A stretch of DNA of 64,000 nt from CAYMKL01 sp964390805 (GCA_964390805.1 CAYMKL010000015.1:1-64000); one strand, 5' to 3'; shown: positions 16,481-25,200, counted from the first letter of the stretch. The notes: generated from the sequence alone by a model not told the origin. Program-made: numbers and translations.

Positions 16481-17902
16481 GTGTCAAAGAAACCTGATTG
16501 GTTCAAAGGCATCTTCCCTGCCCTGGTCACGCCCTTCACCAGGGATGACCAGGTAGATGAGGAAGCATTCAGGGCTCTGATTCGCCACGTTCTGCCCCAC
16601 GTGGATGGGGTGGTGCCGGTGGGCACTACCGGCGAATTCGTGTACCTGTCGGAGGCGGAGAAGCGGCTGGTGATTGACATCGCCATTGATGAGGTGGGGG
16701 GCAGGGTGCCGGTGGTGGCTGGCACGGGGTGTGCCAGCACGAGGGATACCGTCGCCCTGACCCAATACGCCAGGGATGCCGGGACCACGGCGGCTCTGGT
16801 GGTCGCACCCTTCTACCTCAAGCCCACTTTCAACGAGGTCTACGAGCACTTTGAGGCGGTCAACGAAGTCGGCTTGCCCATCATCCTCTACAACATCCCC
16901 CAGTGCGCGGGCACCCACTTCAAGTGGTGGACGGCCGAGGGGATGGCTTACCTGGACAACGTGGTGGGCATCAAGGACTCCAGCGGCGATATGCCTTTCC
17001 TGATGGCTCTCTTCGAGAAGGTCAAGGGGCAGATCGGCATCTTCTGCGGCCACGATGAGATCATGATGGCTGCCCTGGCCGCTGGCGCCGACGGGGGCAT
17101 CCTGGCCAGCGCCAACCTGATCCCCGACATCTGGCAAAAGGTCTATGCTGCTGTGAAGGCGGGGGATATGGCTACCGCTCAGGATTGGCAGGCCAGGGTG
17201 CAGAAGCTGGTGCGCATCATCATTCGCAAGGGGGCGACCCAGGCGGTCAAAGAGGGATTGCGGATGATGGGCCTGGATATGGGCGACTCCCGCCACCCCA
17301 TCATGCCCGGCGGGGCCTTCGAGCGGGAGGACCGCGAGGAGCTGCGCATTCAGTTGGAGAACCTGGGTAAGGTTGAGGTTTCGAGTTTGGCGTTTGGAGT
17401 TTCGAGTGTCGAGGACTTCACCTTGTGCGTCGGCGAGGGTTTCTGTGGGCCGCCCTTCTTTGAGCTGGCTCACGTTGACCTGCTGCTGGGCGTCAGAGAG
17501 GGGCCGGTGGGCAGGGCCATCGCCAAGGCGTTGGGAGAGCTCCGGCCTTCACACGAACTGCGCATCATCAACCAGCGACCGCGCACGCTGCTGGTTCCCA
17601 CTGTGACGGTGCGCACCGCGAAGCAGGCCGGTCACGTCTACGACGACGCCGCCCGTGGCATCAACCTGGCCATCAAGGCCAGCATTGAGGACGGCAGCCT
17701 CCCCCAGGGGGCTCTGGACGATCTGGCCATGATCGCCAACGTCTTCGTCCACCCGGCCGCCGCCAACCGCAAGCGCATCGAGTTCAACAACTACAAGGCC
17801 ATGCGCGCTGCCATCCGCAAGGCCATCGAGGGCCGGCCGACCCTCGAAGAGCTGCTCAATGAGAAAGAGGCGGCTCGCCATCCGTTCAGATATGCGCCGT
17901 GA
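16481..17902 (+). CDS. DapA-family class I aldolase fused to a Fae-like domain, copy 2
   Basis: 473 residues from GTG 16481, chosen because AGAGGAGG lies 7-8 bases before it and because any earlier start would include the G-rich repeat. The barrel (about 8-295) has GTTGE, catalytic Tyr137 (ILYNIPQ) and Schiff-base Lys165 (VVGIKDSSG). The C-terminal domain (about 313-473) matches formaldehyde-activating enzyme along its whole length: VGEGF, the conserved histidine H331 in ELAHVDLLLG, GPVGRAIAKAL, LLVPTVTVRTAKQAGHVYDDAA, INLAIKASIEDGSLPQGALDDL, FVHPAAANRKRIEFNNYKAM and a terminal RHPF. Fae couples formaldehyde to tetrahydromethanopterin. The fusion suggests that the aldolase half releases formaldehyde or a related aldehyde that the second half captures; that is inference. 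Confidence 0.85.
   Translation: MSKKPDWFKGIFPALVTPFTRDDQVDEEAFRALIRHVLPHVDGVVPVGTTGEFVYLSEAEKRLVIDIAIDEVGGRVPVVAGTGCASTRDTVALTQYARDAGTTAALVVAPFYLKPTFNEVYEHFEAVNEVGLPIILYNIPQCAGTHFKWWTAEGMAYLDNVVGIKDSSGDMPFLMALFEKVKGQIGIFCGHDEIMMAALAAGADGGILASANLIPDIWQKVYAAVKAGDMATAQDWQARVQKLVRIIIRKGATQAVKEGLRMMGLDMGDSRHPIMPGGAFEREDREELRIQLENLGKVEVSSLAFGVSSVEDFTLCVGEGFCGPPFFELAHVDLLLGVREGPVGRAIAKALGELRPSHELRIINQRPRTLLVPTVTVRTAKQAGHVYDDAARGINLAIKASIEDGSLPQGALDDLAMIANVFVHPAAANRKRIEFNNYKAMRAAIRKAIEGRPTLEELLNEKEAARHPFRYAP
17375..17414. repeat. Short tandem repeat encoding the interdomain linker, copy 2
   Basis: Units gtttcgag, gtttgg, gtttggagtttcgag at the junction of the aldolase and Fae-like domains, the same kind of unit as in copy 1 at the same protein position. 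Confidence 0.65.
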
Positions 17903-17937
17903 ACGTGAAACATTAAACGTCAAACGTGAAACGTCAT
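17902..17937. repeat. Short tandem repeat (aaacgtgaaacgt units)
   Basis: Five imperfect units (gaacgtgaaac, attaaacgtc, aaacgtgaaacgtc) immediately after the stop of the second DapA-Fae gene. No protein-coding sense. Confidence 0.7.
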
Positions 17938-17997
17938 GCGTGGTGCGCATGGCGCAAAACGGAACATGGAACACGCAACACGTTAGAAGGAGTCTCA

Positions 17998-19848
17998 ATG
18001 AACAAGAAGCTCGCAGCAAAGTGGAGTCTGCTCATCATTGCCGTGTTGATTGTCGGCGGCAGCTCTGCCATGTCTCAGGGGCCGAGGCCGGTATCTGCCC
18101 TGGTCAAGATAGACCTGAGAGCGGAGGGCGACCTCCAGCGGGTAGAGGCCAGTGGGCTGGCCGTCTATGCCCACCTCACCACCGAGGACGAAGATTACCT
18201 CATCGCCGCGGCCGCCGAAGGCGACCTGGCCCCTCTGGCGAGCCAGGGCTTGACCTACCGTGTCTTGGATGAGGAGTTTGTCCCAGGGGAGTATTATCTC
18301 GTCTATCCCCGCTACCCTGACCAGTTGTCCCTGATCCCACGGTACGGCAGGCTCCTCCACTTCGACGGCTTGCGGGCCCTGATCCAGGCTTCGCCAACCA
18401 AGGTGGAGGCGTTGCCTGCTCTGGGCCTGGAGATCAGGTGGCTCCCCGATAGCCCCATCCGTCTGAGCCCCAGGGTTGAGGCTGCCGCCTATGCATCTCT
18501 GGGCGATCCCGACCCGCTCATCGCAGAGATGATGGCCCAGGTTGACTCAGCCACCGTTTATCTCTACGATGGCAATCTCAGTGGCGAGAATCAGGTCACC
18601 ATTGGTGGACAGCCGTACACCATCTATACCCGTTACTCCTACAGCGGTACGCCCATACAGAAGGCCACGCAGTTTGTCTATGAGCACTTCGGGAACCTGG
18701 GCCTGCAGGTGGCGTATCATGACTACAATTGGTGGGGCTACAACTGGCGCAACGTGGTGGCCACCAAGCCGGGGCTCACCAATCCCGATGACATCTACAT
18801 CGTTTGTGCTCACGTGGACAGCATATCGAATAATCCGTACAATTACGCTCCAGGGGCCGATGACAATGCCAGCGGCGTAACGGCAGTGATGATCGCCGCC
18901 GACATCCTCAGCCAATACGACTTCGACTATACCGTTCGCTTCGTCACCTTCACCGGGGAAGAGCAGGGGCTCCATGGCAGCCACTACTATGCCCAGGATG
19001 CTTACAACGAGGGCGACGATATTCTGGGCGTGCTCAATCTGGACATGATCGCCTACGACTCTGACGCCGACTCCATCATGGAGCTTCACGCCGGAACCGG
19101 GGCCGGCTCCATCGCCATCGCTAATCTGTTCGCCGATGTGGTGGATACCTACGACATCAATCTCGTCCCTGAGATTATCACTGCCGGCGCTACCAACCGC
19201 AGCGATCATGCCTCCTTCTGGGATTACGGTTATGATGCCATCCTGGCCATCGAGGATTGGCAAGACTTCACCCCCTACTATCACACGACTAATGATCAAC
19301 TCAGCAGCCTGAACATACCTTATTTCACCGAGTTCGTCAAGGCCTCCGTGGGGACCATTGCCACCATGTCCTCTCCGCTGCACGAAGGGGGTTTCCTTGA
19401 AGGCACAGTGAGCTTCTGGCAGGACAGCACGGGTGTGCCGGGCGTCCTGCTTACCCTGGAGGGCGACCAAGTCTACACCGACCTCAGCCAGGCGGATGGC
19501 GGCTACACTGTGAGCGGTGTCGAGGCGGGCGACTACACCCTGACCCCCAGCAAGTCCGACGGCGTGGACGGCATCAGCGCCTACGACGCCTCCCTGACCC
19601 TTCAGCACGAGGCCGGCCTCATCACCCTGGGCGGCTACGCTGCCACGGCGGGCGACGTGGACAAGACTGGCGGCATCACTTCAACGGACGCCTCCTACAT
19701 CCTGCAGAAGGCGGCAGATTTGATCACCCTGCCCTTCCCTGGTGCGGGCGTTGTCTGGGAGTTCGATCCGTCCAGTCGGAGTTACACGGATCTGAGCGGC
19801 CATGTTACCGATCAGGACTTCAGGCATCGTTTCAAATCGCCAAAATAG
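17998..19848 (+). CDS. Secreted M28 metallopeptidase, truncated by an insertion element
   Basis: 616 residues from ATG 17998 (AGAAGGAG upstream; an in-frame ATG at 17926 lies before the signal peptide). Signal peptide at 1-30. An N-terminal propeptide-like region is followed by the M28 zinc domain (about 210-460) with all ligands: CAHVDS, PGADDNASG, the TGEEQG pair, LNLDMIAYD and SDHASFW. A carboxypeptidase-regulatory-like beta domain (GVLLTLEGDQVYTDL) and a dockerin-like unit follow. At residue 608 the frame enters a 190-bp insertion (19823-20012) and stops at TAG 19846. The cohesin and dockerin modules at 20013-20661 are cut off. The peptidase domain itself is intact and the truncated product may still be active outside the cell. 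Confidence 0.88.
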   Translation: MNKKLAAKWSLLIIAVLIVGGSSAMSQGPRPVSALVKIDLRAEGDLQRVEASGLAVYAHLTTEDEDYLIAAAAEGDLAPLASQGLTYRVLDEEFVPGEYYLVYPRYPDQLSLIPRYGRLLHFDGLRALIQASPTKVEALPALGLEIRWLPDSPIRLSPRVEAAAYASLGDPDPLIAEMMAQVDSATVYLYDGNLSGENQVTIGGQPYTIYTRYSYSGTPIQKATQFVYEHFGNLGLQVAYHDYNWWGYNWRNVVATKPGLTNPDDIYIVCAHVDSISNNPYNYAPGADDNASGVTAVMIAADILSQYDFDYTVRFVTFTGEEQGLHGSHYYAQDAYNEGDDILGVLNLDMIAYDSDADSIMELHAGTGAGSIAIANLFADVVDTYDINLVPEIITAGATNRSDHASFWDYGYDAILAIEDWQDFTPYYHTTNDQLSSLNIPYFTEFVKASVGTIATMSSPLHEGGFLEGTVSFWQDSTGVPGVLLTLEGDQVYTDLSQADGGYTVSGVEAGDYTLTPSKSDGVDGISAYDASLTLQHEAGLITLGGYAATAGDVDKTGGITSTDASYILQKAADLITLPFPGAGVVWEFDPSSRSYTDLSGHVTDQDFRHRFKSPK

Positions 19849-20012
19849 CAACTTTACACTTTTTTGGTGGAGTGCAGACCCAAGTGAACATAAACAGCCA
19901 TTTTGCCCCTCTGGAGGCCATTTTGGGGGCCTTTTGCGCTCCGTTTGGATCATAATCGCGGAAAAAGTGTAAAGCGATCTCTGGTCATTTCCAGGCTGGA
20001 TGAAACGATGCC
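19823..20012. mobile_element. 190-bp MITE-like element with 12-bp terminal inverted repeats and 8-bp target duplication
   Basis: The ends are perfect 12-base inverted repeats (ggcatcgtttca 19823-19834; tgaaacgatgcc 20001-20012). A second inverted pair lies inside (ctttacacttttt near 19852; aaaaagtgtaaag near 19962). Directly outside are identical 8-base sequences ggacttca at 19815-19822 and 20013-20020. Removing the element plus one copy (198 bases, 66 codons) rejoins the frame as GHVTDQDF then TATLLGDVSGN, which is the expected protein. The element has in-frame TAG, TGA and TAA codons and no transposase frame, so it must have been moved by an enzyme encoded elsewhere. Confidence 0.9.
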
Positions 20013-20661
20013 GGACTTCACGGCCACGCTGTTGGGGGATGTGTCGGGGAATTGGTCAGTAGGTGCTGGCCAGGCTCAGGCCGCCAACACTGCGTCCCTG
20101 GCCCTGCCGCACCTCTACGCCGAGCCCGGCGAGCGCATCACCGTTACCCTGGAAATCGTCCTCGATCAGGCCGAGGTGTACGGCGCGGACATCGTCGTGA
20201 GTTACGATCCAGTGGTTGTCTCGGCCGCCTCGGCGTCCGCTAGCGACGCGGCTCAAGACCTCATGACTGTGAGCAACCTCAACCAGCCAGGCTTGGTGCA
20301 GATGGCAATGGCCGGCGCTCAACCCATCACCGACGACGGCCATCTGCTGACCCTAGTGTTCGACGTGGTAGGGGAGTTGGGTGATACCTCGCCTTTGCAG
20401 ATCACCACTATCGAGCTGAACGAGGATGGTGTGACCGCCCAGCCGCAGGATGGCAGTATCGGCGTGGTAAACTTTCCGGACTACGATTTCAACCGGGACT
20501 GCAATGTGGACATAGAGGACATCATGGAGGTGGCCAGTCGGTGGCATACGACCGATGTGGATCCTGGCTGGGACGCGACGTACGACCTCGACGGCGATGG
20601 AATCATCACCGTCGTGGACATCATGATAGTGGCAGTGAATTGGGGAGCAACCTGTTGGTGA
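20013..20661 (+). pseudogene. Detached 3' part of the M28 gene: cohesin and dockerin modules
   Basis: The frame is the same as that of 17998-19848 once the insertion is removed. It encodes the end of a dockerin-like unit (GDVSGNWS), a cohesin-like beta sandwich (about 130 residues; ASLALPHLYAEPGERITVTL, VVVSYDP-like IVVSYDPVVVSA, GHLLTLVFDVVGE) and a type-I dockerin pair of Ca-binding loops (YDFNRDCNVDIEDIMEVASRW and YDLDGDGIITVVDIMIVAVNW). A TTG at 19903 inside the element could start a 252-residue peptide but it would lack a signal peptide, so this part is judged non-functional. Confidence 0.8.
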
Positions 20662-20677
20662 GGGAGGTGAAGAATAG

Positions 20678-21373
20678 ATGCGATCTATTGCTTACTCAAT
20701 GCTTTCTCTGACGGTGGTAGCCAGTCTCAGCCTGGGCGGTTGCGGCCCTGGCATCGAGCAGGTCAGGGAGGTGGCGGCCTCCCCGCCGCCGCAGGAGATG
20801 GCTTTGCCAGAGCCCAGGCTGAAAGGGGAGCGCTCTCTTGAGGAAGCTCTGGTTCAGCGACGCTCTGTGCGGAGCTTTACCGAAGAGGAGCTCACTCTGG
20901 AGGAGATTTCCCAGCTTCTCTGGGCCGCTCAGGGGCTGACGGCCGCCTGGGGTGGGCGGACAGCTCCCTCGGCCGGGGCTCTCTACCCGCTGGAGGTCTA
21001 CGTGGCCACTCCCAACGGTCTCTACCACTACGTGCCCCAGGGACACAAAGTGATCATCGAGTCTCAGGATGATGTGCGAATCAAGCTCTGGGAAGTGGCG
21101 CTGAAGCAAGATGCAATAAGAAACGCTCCTGCGGTCTTCGTGATCGCTGCGGTGTACGAAAGGACGGCCCAAAAATACGGAGACCGGGCTGAACGCTACG
21201 TCAAGCTGGAAGCGGGCCACGCCTGCCAGAACATCCTCCTCCAGGCCGTGGCTCTGCACCTGGGAGCGGTGCCCATCGGCGCTTTCTACGATGACCAGGT
21301 GCAGGCTGCCCTCTCCCTTCCCTCCGATCACGAACCCCTCTATATCATCCCTGTAGGGCATTCCCAGAAGTAG
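20678..21373 (+). CDS. SagB-type nitroreductase-family dehydrogenase, lipid-anchored
   Basis: 231 residues. A lipoprotein signal peptide with lipobox LGGC (about residue 23) precedes an FMN-dependent nitroreductase domain of the SagB/ThcOx type: SLEEALVQRRSVRSFTEEELTLEEI, the LLWAAQGLT and APSAGALYPLEVYVA motifs, and VKLEAGHACQNILLQAVAL. SagB proteins oxidise azolines in modified peptides; single-gene relatives like this one are common and their substrates are unknown. No cyclodehydratase is nearby. GGAGGTGAAG precedes the ATG, and it starts 16 bases after the peptidase remnant. Confidence 0.88.
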   Translation: MRSIAYSMLSLTVVASLSLGGCGPGIEQVREVAASPPPQEMALPEPRLKGERSLEEALVQRRSVRSFTEEELTLEEISQLLWAAQGLTAAWGGRTAPSAGALYPLEVYVATPNGLYHYVPQGHKVIIESQDDVRIKLWEVALKQDAIRNAPAVFVIAAVYERTAQKYGDRAERYVKLEAGHACQNILLQAVALHLGAVPIGAFYDDQVQAALSLPSDHEPLYIIPVGHSQK

Positions 21374-21597
21374 CAACTCTTTGCAAAAACGTGGCCATAG
21401 CCAGACCCGCTATCAGCGCTATCCAGAAGGGCGCTCTGAGGGAAAAGGCAGATTCGCCACAACAGCTACTTTGTATAATAGTCCGGTGCCCACAGAGGCC
21501 GCGTGAGACGCCCAGATCTCATTTGAAATCGAGCGAATCATAGATGGCCTAGGTTGACTGTTTTCTCCCAAACCCGTAACGCTCCCCATGCTTTTGC

Positions 21598-21625
21598 TTG
21601 CCAAAAGGCCGAAATCTGCTATACT
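21598..21625 (+). promoter_or_regulatory. Promoter of the SARP/MalT-like regulator
   Basis: TTGCCA at 21598-21603 and TATACT at 21620-21625 with a 16-base spacer. The predicted start lies about 10 bases before ATG 21642, so the mRNA would have almost no leader; no clear ribosome site is present, which agrees. Confidence 0.6.
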
Positions 21626-21641
21626 ATGTTCGGCCCTGATT

Positions 21642-24600
21642 ATGAACACTTCTACGCTCATCGCCAAGGTGTTGCTCCCCCAACGGCGGGAGAACGTGTT
21701 GACCCGCCAGCGCTTGCTCGACCGCCTGTACGATTTGGTGGACCGCAAGCTCGTCCTGGTTTCCGCGCCGGCTGGTTACGGCAAGACCACCCTGCTGGTG
21801 GACCTCGCCCATGACCTGGAGCATCCCGTCTGCTGGTATGCGCTGGACCGGAGCGACCACGATCCCCGGGTCTTTCTGGAGCACCTGGTCCTCAGCCTGC
21901 ATCATCGTTTCCCCGACTTCGGCGAGCGCACGCGCCAGGCGCTGGCTGCCAGCCCCGACCTGACCAACGGCGCGCCCAGTGTGGTCAAGGTGCTGATCAA
22001 CGAGATAGTGGACGTCATTCCCCGCTGGTTCGTGCTGGTATTGGACGACTACCATCGGCTGGGGGAGGTCCCCGAGGTAGGCGCCATCCTGGCTCGTATC
22101 CTGAATTACCAGACAGACCAGTTCCTCCTCATCATCGCCAGCCGCACCGTGCCCGAACTGCCATTCATCATCCAGCTCGCAGCCAAAGGGGAAGTGGGCG
22201 GGCTAGGTCAGGAGGACCTGCGCTTCCGTGCCGACGAGATTCAGGGGCTCCTGGCGCAGAGCTACAACCTCCACATTCCTAAGAGGGAGGCCGAAGAGTT
22301 GGCATCCCAGTCCGAGGGCTGGATTACTGGCATCCTGCTCACTGCCTATTCAATGTGGCATGGCATCCTGGAGAGCCTGGTGCGGGCCCGCACCTCCGAT
22401 CAGCCGGTGTACGAGTACCTGGCCCAGGAGGTCTTTGCCTACCAGGAGGCTCCTGTGCAGTCTTTCCTCACTGCTTCCTCTACCCTCCAGGAAATGAGCC
22501 CAGCTCTGTGCCAGGAGGTGCTGGGCCTGGAAGAAGCTGAGCATTTCCTGACACTGTTGGAGGACCGCAACCTCTTTGTCACCCGGCTGGAGGGAGAGTG
22601 GTATCGCTACCACCATCTCTTTCAGGAGTACCTGCAGGCACGGCTGCGGCGGGAGGAGGAGTCCCGATGGATCCAACTGCACCGCCGTGCCGCCAGCTGG
22701 TTTGAGACACACGAGCAGCCTGAGGGGGCCGTGCACCACTACTTGACCGTGGCCGCCTACGAGGACGCGGCGCGGGTGATGGAGGCGGCAGCCCAGGATA
22801 TGTTCTATGCTGGCCGCCTAGAGACGCTAGCGGCATGGGGCACACTGCTCACGGCCTCACTGCGCGAGCGCGCTCCACGCCTGGCGCTGTTTCAATCCCG
22901 CGCCACCGACATGCTGGGGCGGTGGGAGGAGGCGCTGGCGCTGACGGAGGTCGCGGGGCGCGGCTACCGGGCTAGGGAAGATACCCACGGCTTGGCCTGC
23001 GTACTATTGCAGCGGAGTCACGTTTGGCAGGAGCAGGGGCGGCCCCGGGAAGCCCTGGCCCTCGGTCAGGAGGTGCTTTCCCTGATCGAGGAAACGGGCG
23101 TGCCCATCGCCTACGAAGCCCATCGCATCCTCGGGAGGTCCTGCCTGGCACTGGGCCGGCTGGAGGAGGGGGAGGCTCACCTACAGCAAGCATTCGCACA
23201 CTGTCTGGAACAGGGGAGTGATTACGCTCAGGCCTCCACCCAGAACGACCTGGCCGACTGCCTGTGGCGGCAGGGGCGCTGGCCAGAGGCGGTCGCCGTC
23301 CAGCAGCAGACCGTGGCGGCACGGCGGCGGCTGGGCAACCCTGCCGTGCTGGCTGGCGCGCTCAACGACTTGGGCTTCTCCCTCTACCTGACCGGCGAGT
23401 ACGGTGAGGCGCTGCGCCTCTTCGAGGAGGCGCTGGAACTGGCTCGCCAGTCCGGCCACCGCCGTAGCGAGGCTCTGACACTGCTCAGCCTGGCCGAGCT
23501 GAACCGCGACCTGGGTACACTCGAGCGGGCGGTGGAGACCTGTGAGGAGGGACTCGCCATCGCCGACGAGCTCGGCGACGGCTTCCTCTCCGCTTACGGC
23601 CGGGAGGCGTTGGGGCTGGTGCACCGCTGCCGGGGCGACTACTCTTTGGCACAGGCGGCCATCGAGCAGGCGATGGAGCGGGCAGAGCGGCAGAGCTCAG
23701 ACTATCAGGTCGGCCGGTACGGAGCCTCGCTGGGCCTGGTGCGGGCCGAGGTGGGGGAGGTGGAGGCAGGGCTGGCGGAGTTGGCCCGCGCCCGTGAGCG
23801 ACTGCAGCGGATCGGGGCAAACAGCGAGCTGGCCCGGGCCCAATTCTTCACCGCCTGGGCGTTGTTCCGGGCCGGCCGGGAGGCGGAGGCGCTAACGATG
23901 CTCCAGCAGGTGCTCGCCACGGCTGACTCGCCCAGCCGGGAGTACCTCTTCGTCGTCGAGGGCCGGCGAGCGCTTCCTCTGCTGGAACACGCTCACGTGC
24001 AGGGGGCCGGCGGTGAGGAGATGGCTGCGCTGCTGGCCCGGGCACGCGATTTCGAGCACACTGCCCAGGCAGTACTCCAACAATTATCCCCCACGGAGGC
24101 CAAGGAGGAGCCCCTGCGCATTTTTGGCTTCGGCCGAGGGCGTGTGGAGCGTGGAGGAGTGGAAATCCCCTCCTCAGACTGGGGGGCTGCGGCCACCCGG
24201 CAGATGCTTTTCTACCTGCTCACTCACTCCCCCCAGTCGCGCGACCAGATCGCCGCCGTCCTCTGGCCGGAGTTGCCCGCCCCCAAAGTGAAGGCTACTT
24301 TCCACACCACCAAGTTCCGCCTCAAGCGCGCGCTGGCCCGGGACGCCCTCCATTTCGACGACGGCTGCTACCGGATCCATCCGGATCTGGACTACTGGTT
24401 CGACGTGGCCGAGTTCGAGCGACTGATGGAGGGGAGCGGGGCGGGGCGACGGGTAGAGCGGCTGCAACAGGCCATTGCCCTCTGCCAGGGTGATTTCCTG
24501 GAGGACTGCTACGCCGATTGGTGTCTCCTGATTCGTGAGAGACTGCGAGAGCGGTACCTGGAGGCGCTGGACGAGCTGGCCGGACGGCTGTTGGCACGGC

Positions 24601-24833
24601 GGCAGTATCGCCAGGCCATCCAGACGCTCCGCCGCGGGCTGGCGATGGATGATTTGCGAGAGAAGTTCCACCGCCAGTTGATGCGCGCCTACACCCTCTC
24701 CGGGCGACGGAGCGAGGCCCTGGCGCAGTACCAACGTTGCGCAGAGGTTCTGGAGCGCGAATTGAGTGCGCTTCCTTCTCCTGAGACCACCGCGCTGTAC
24801 CGTCGCATCCTCGACGGGCTACCCCTCGATTAA
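21642..24833 (+). CDS. MalT-like signal-transduction ATPase with C-terminal SARP-type winged helix and BTAD
   Basis: 1063 residues from ATG 21642 (MNTSTLIAKVLLPQRRENVL is the usual start of the family; the earlier in-frame ATG at 21588 overlaps the promoter). A STAND ATPase (about 1-330) has Walker A SAPAGYGKTT (41-50) and Walker B VLVLDDYHR. A long array of TPR-like repeats (about 340-810) follows. The C-terminus is an OmpR-type winged helix (about 822-910; RQMLFYLLTHSPQSRDQI) and a bacterial transcriptional activation domain (about 915-1060; LYRRILDGL end). This is the DNA-binding plus BTAD pair of SARP activators. No LuxR helix-turn-helix is present. It is expected to activate nearby genes on binding a ligand. 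Confidence 0.9.
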   Translation: MNTSTLIAKVLLPQRRENVLTRQRLLDRLYDLVDRKLVLVSAPAGYGKTTLLVDLAHDLEHPVCWYALDRSDHDPRVFLEHLVLSLHHRFPDFGERTRQALAASPDLTNGAPSVVKVLINEIVDVIPRWFVLVLDDYHRLGEVPEVGAILARILNYQTDQFLLIIASRTVPELPFIIQLAAKGEVGGLGQEDLRFRADEIQGLLAQSYNLHIPKREAEELASQSEGWITGILLTAYSMWHGILESLVRARTSDQPVYEYLAQEVFAYQEAPVQSFLTASSTLQEMSPALCQEVLGLEEAEHFLTLLEDRNLFVTRLEGEWYRYHHLFQEYLQARLRREEESRWIQLHRRAASWFETHEQPEGAVHHYLTVAAYEDAARVMEAAAQDMFYAGRLETLAAWGTLLTASLRERAPRLALFQSRATDMLGRWEEALALTEVAGRGYRAREDTHGLACVLLQRSHVWQEQGRPREALALGQEVLSLIEETGVPIAYEAHRILGRSCLALGRLEEGEAHLQQAFAHCLEQGSDYAQASTQNDLADCLWRQGRWPEAVAVQQQTVAARRRLGNPAVLAGALNDLGFSLYLTGEYGEALRLFEEALELARQSGHRRSEALTLLSLAELNRDLGTLERAVETCEEGLAIADELGDGFLSAYGREALGLVHRCRGDYSLAQAAIEQAMERAERQSSDYQVGRYGASLGLVRAEVGEVEAGLAELARARERLQRIGANSELARAQFFTAWALFRAGREAEALTMLQQVLATADSPSREYLFVVEGRRALPLLEHAHVQGAGGEEMAALLARARDFEHTAQAVLQQLSPTEAKEEPLRIFGFGRGRVERGGVEIPSSDWGAAATRQMLFYLLTHSPQSRDQIAAVLWPELPAPKVKATFHTTKFRLKRALARDALHFDDGCYRIHPDLDYWFDVAEFERLMEGSGAGRRVERLQQAIALCQGDFLEDCYADWCLLIRERLRERYLEALDELAGRLLARRQYRQAIQTLRRGLAMDDLREKFHRQLMRAYTLSGRRSEALAQYQRCAEVLERELSALPSPETTALYRRILDGLPLD

Positions 24834-24928
24834 CTCATCTGCCACCGACATCCGCACCTGCTGTGTTGTGTCCTCATCCTGCCCTATGAAGGAGCAGGAT
24901 TTTTGCTTCTCCATCTTTTCGTCGTCCA

Positions 24929-24963
24929 CGTTTACCCCTACGTTTACCCCCATCGAGTATAAT
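24929..24963 (+). promoter_or_regulatory. Direct repeat plus -10 box upstream of the small Gly-rich peptide gene
   Basis: Two copies of cgtttacccc (24929-24938 and 24941-24950), 12 bases apart, stand where a -35 box would be. TATAAT follows at 24958-24963, 7 bases after the second copy. There is no good -35 hexamer. SARP activators are known to bind direct repeats placed about 8 bases before the -10 box, so this is a plausible site for the regulator encoded just upstream. Confidence 0.5.
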
Positions 24964-25004
24964 AGAGTTGCCTGATAAAGGAACAACCAAGGAGGTAACG
25001 AAAA

Positions 25005-25163
25005 ATGAAAGCACACATGCAATTTGGTCTGCTGAAGCTTGGCGACCCCCGGGTGGTCCGAGCCCTGTTCCTCGGCCTGACGCTGGCGCTGATGCTGTTG
25101 ACCGGTACCGGCGTAGTCTATGCAAATCCCATCGGCGGTGGGGGCTGCGGCGACGGTGGCTAA
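25005..25163 (+). CDS. 52-residue secreted peptide with Gly-rich Cys-containing tail
   Basis: ATG 25005 with a perfect AAGGAGGT ribosome site eight bases upstream. The peptide has a basic/amphipathic start (MKAHMQFGLLKLGDPRVVR), a hydrophobic segment (ALFLGLTLALMLLTGTGVV), a signal-peptidase-like YANP site and a short tail NPIGGGGCGDGG. Too short to be caught by ordinary gene calling. It stands directly behind the SARP/MalT-like regulator and its repeat-containing promoter, and before a protein with an NHLP-clan domain. The tail might be a signalling peptide or a modified peptide core; no maturation enzyme is nearby, so this is inference. Confidence 0.6.
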   Translation: MKAHMQFGLLKLGDPRVVRALFLGLTLALMLLTGTGVVYANPIGGGGCGDGG

Positions 25164-25200
25164 GCCAGCCCGTTGATCTCGGTACAGAGGAGACTGATCT

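Noticed and set aside
19903..20661. Independent 252-residue gene starting inside the insertion element
   Set aside because: TTG start without ribosome site or signal peptide; the downstream part is simply the rest of the interrupted peptidase gene.
20678..25163. Full azole-modified peptide (SagBCD) cluster
   Set aside because: SagB-type protein has a lipoprotein signal and no cyclodehydratase (SagC/D, YcaO) is present in the window, so a classical cluster cannot be claimed.
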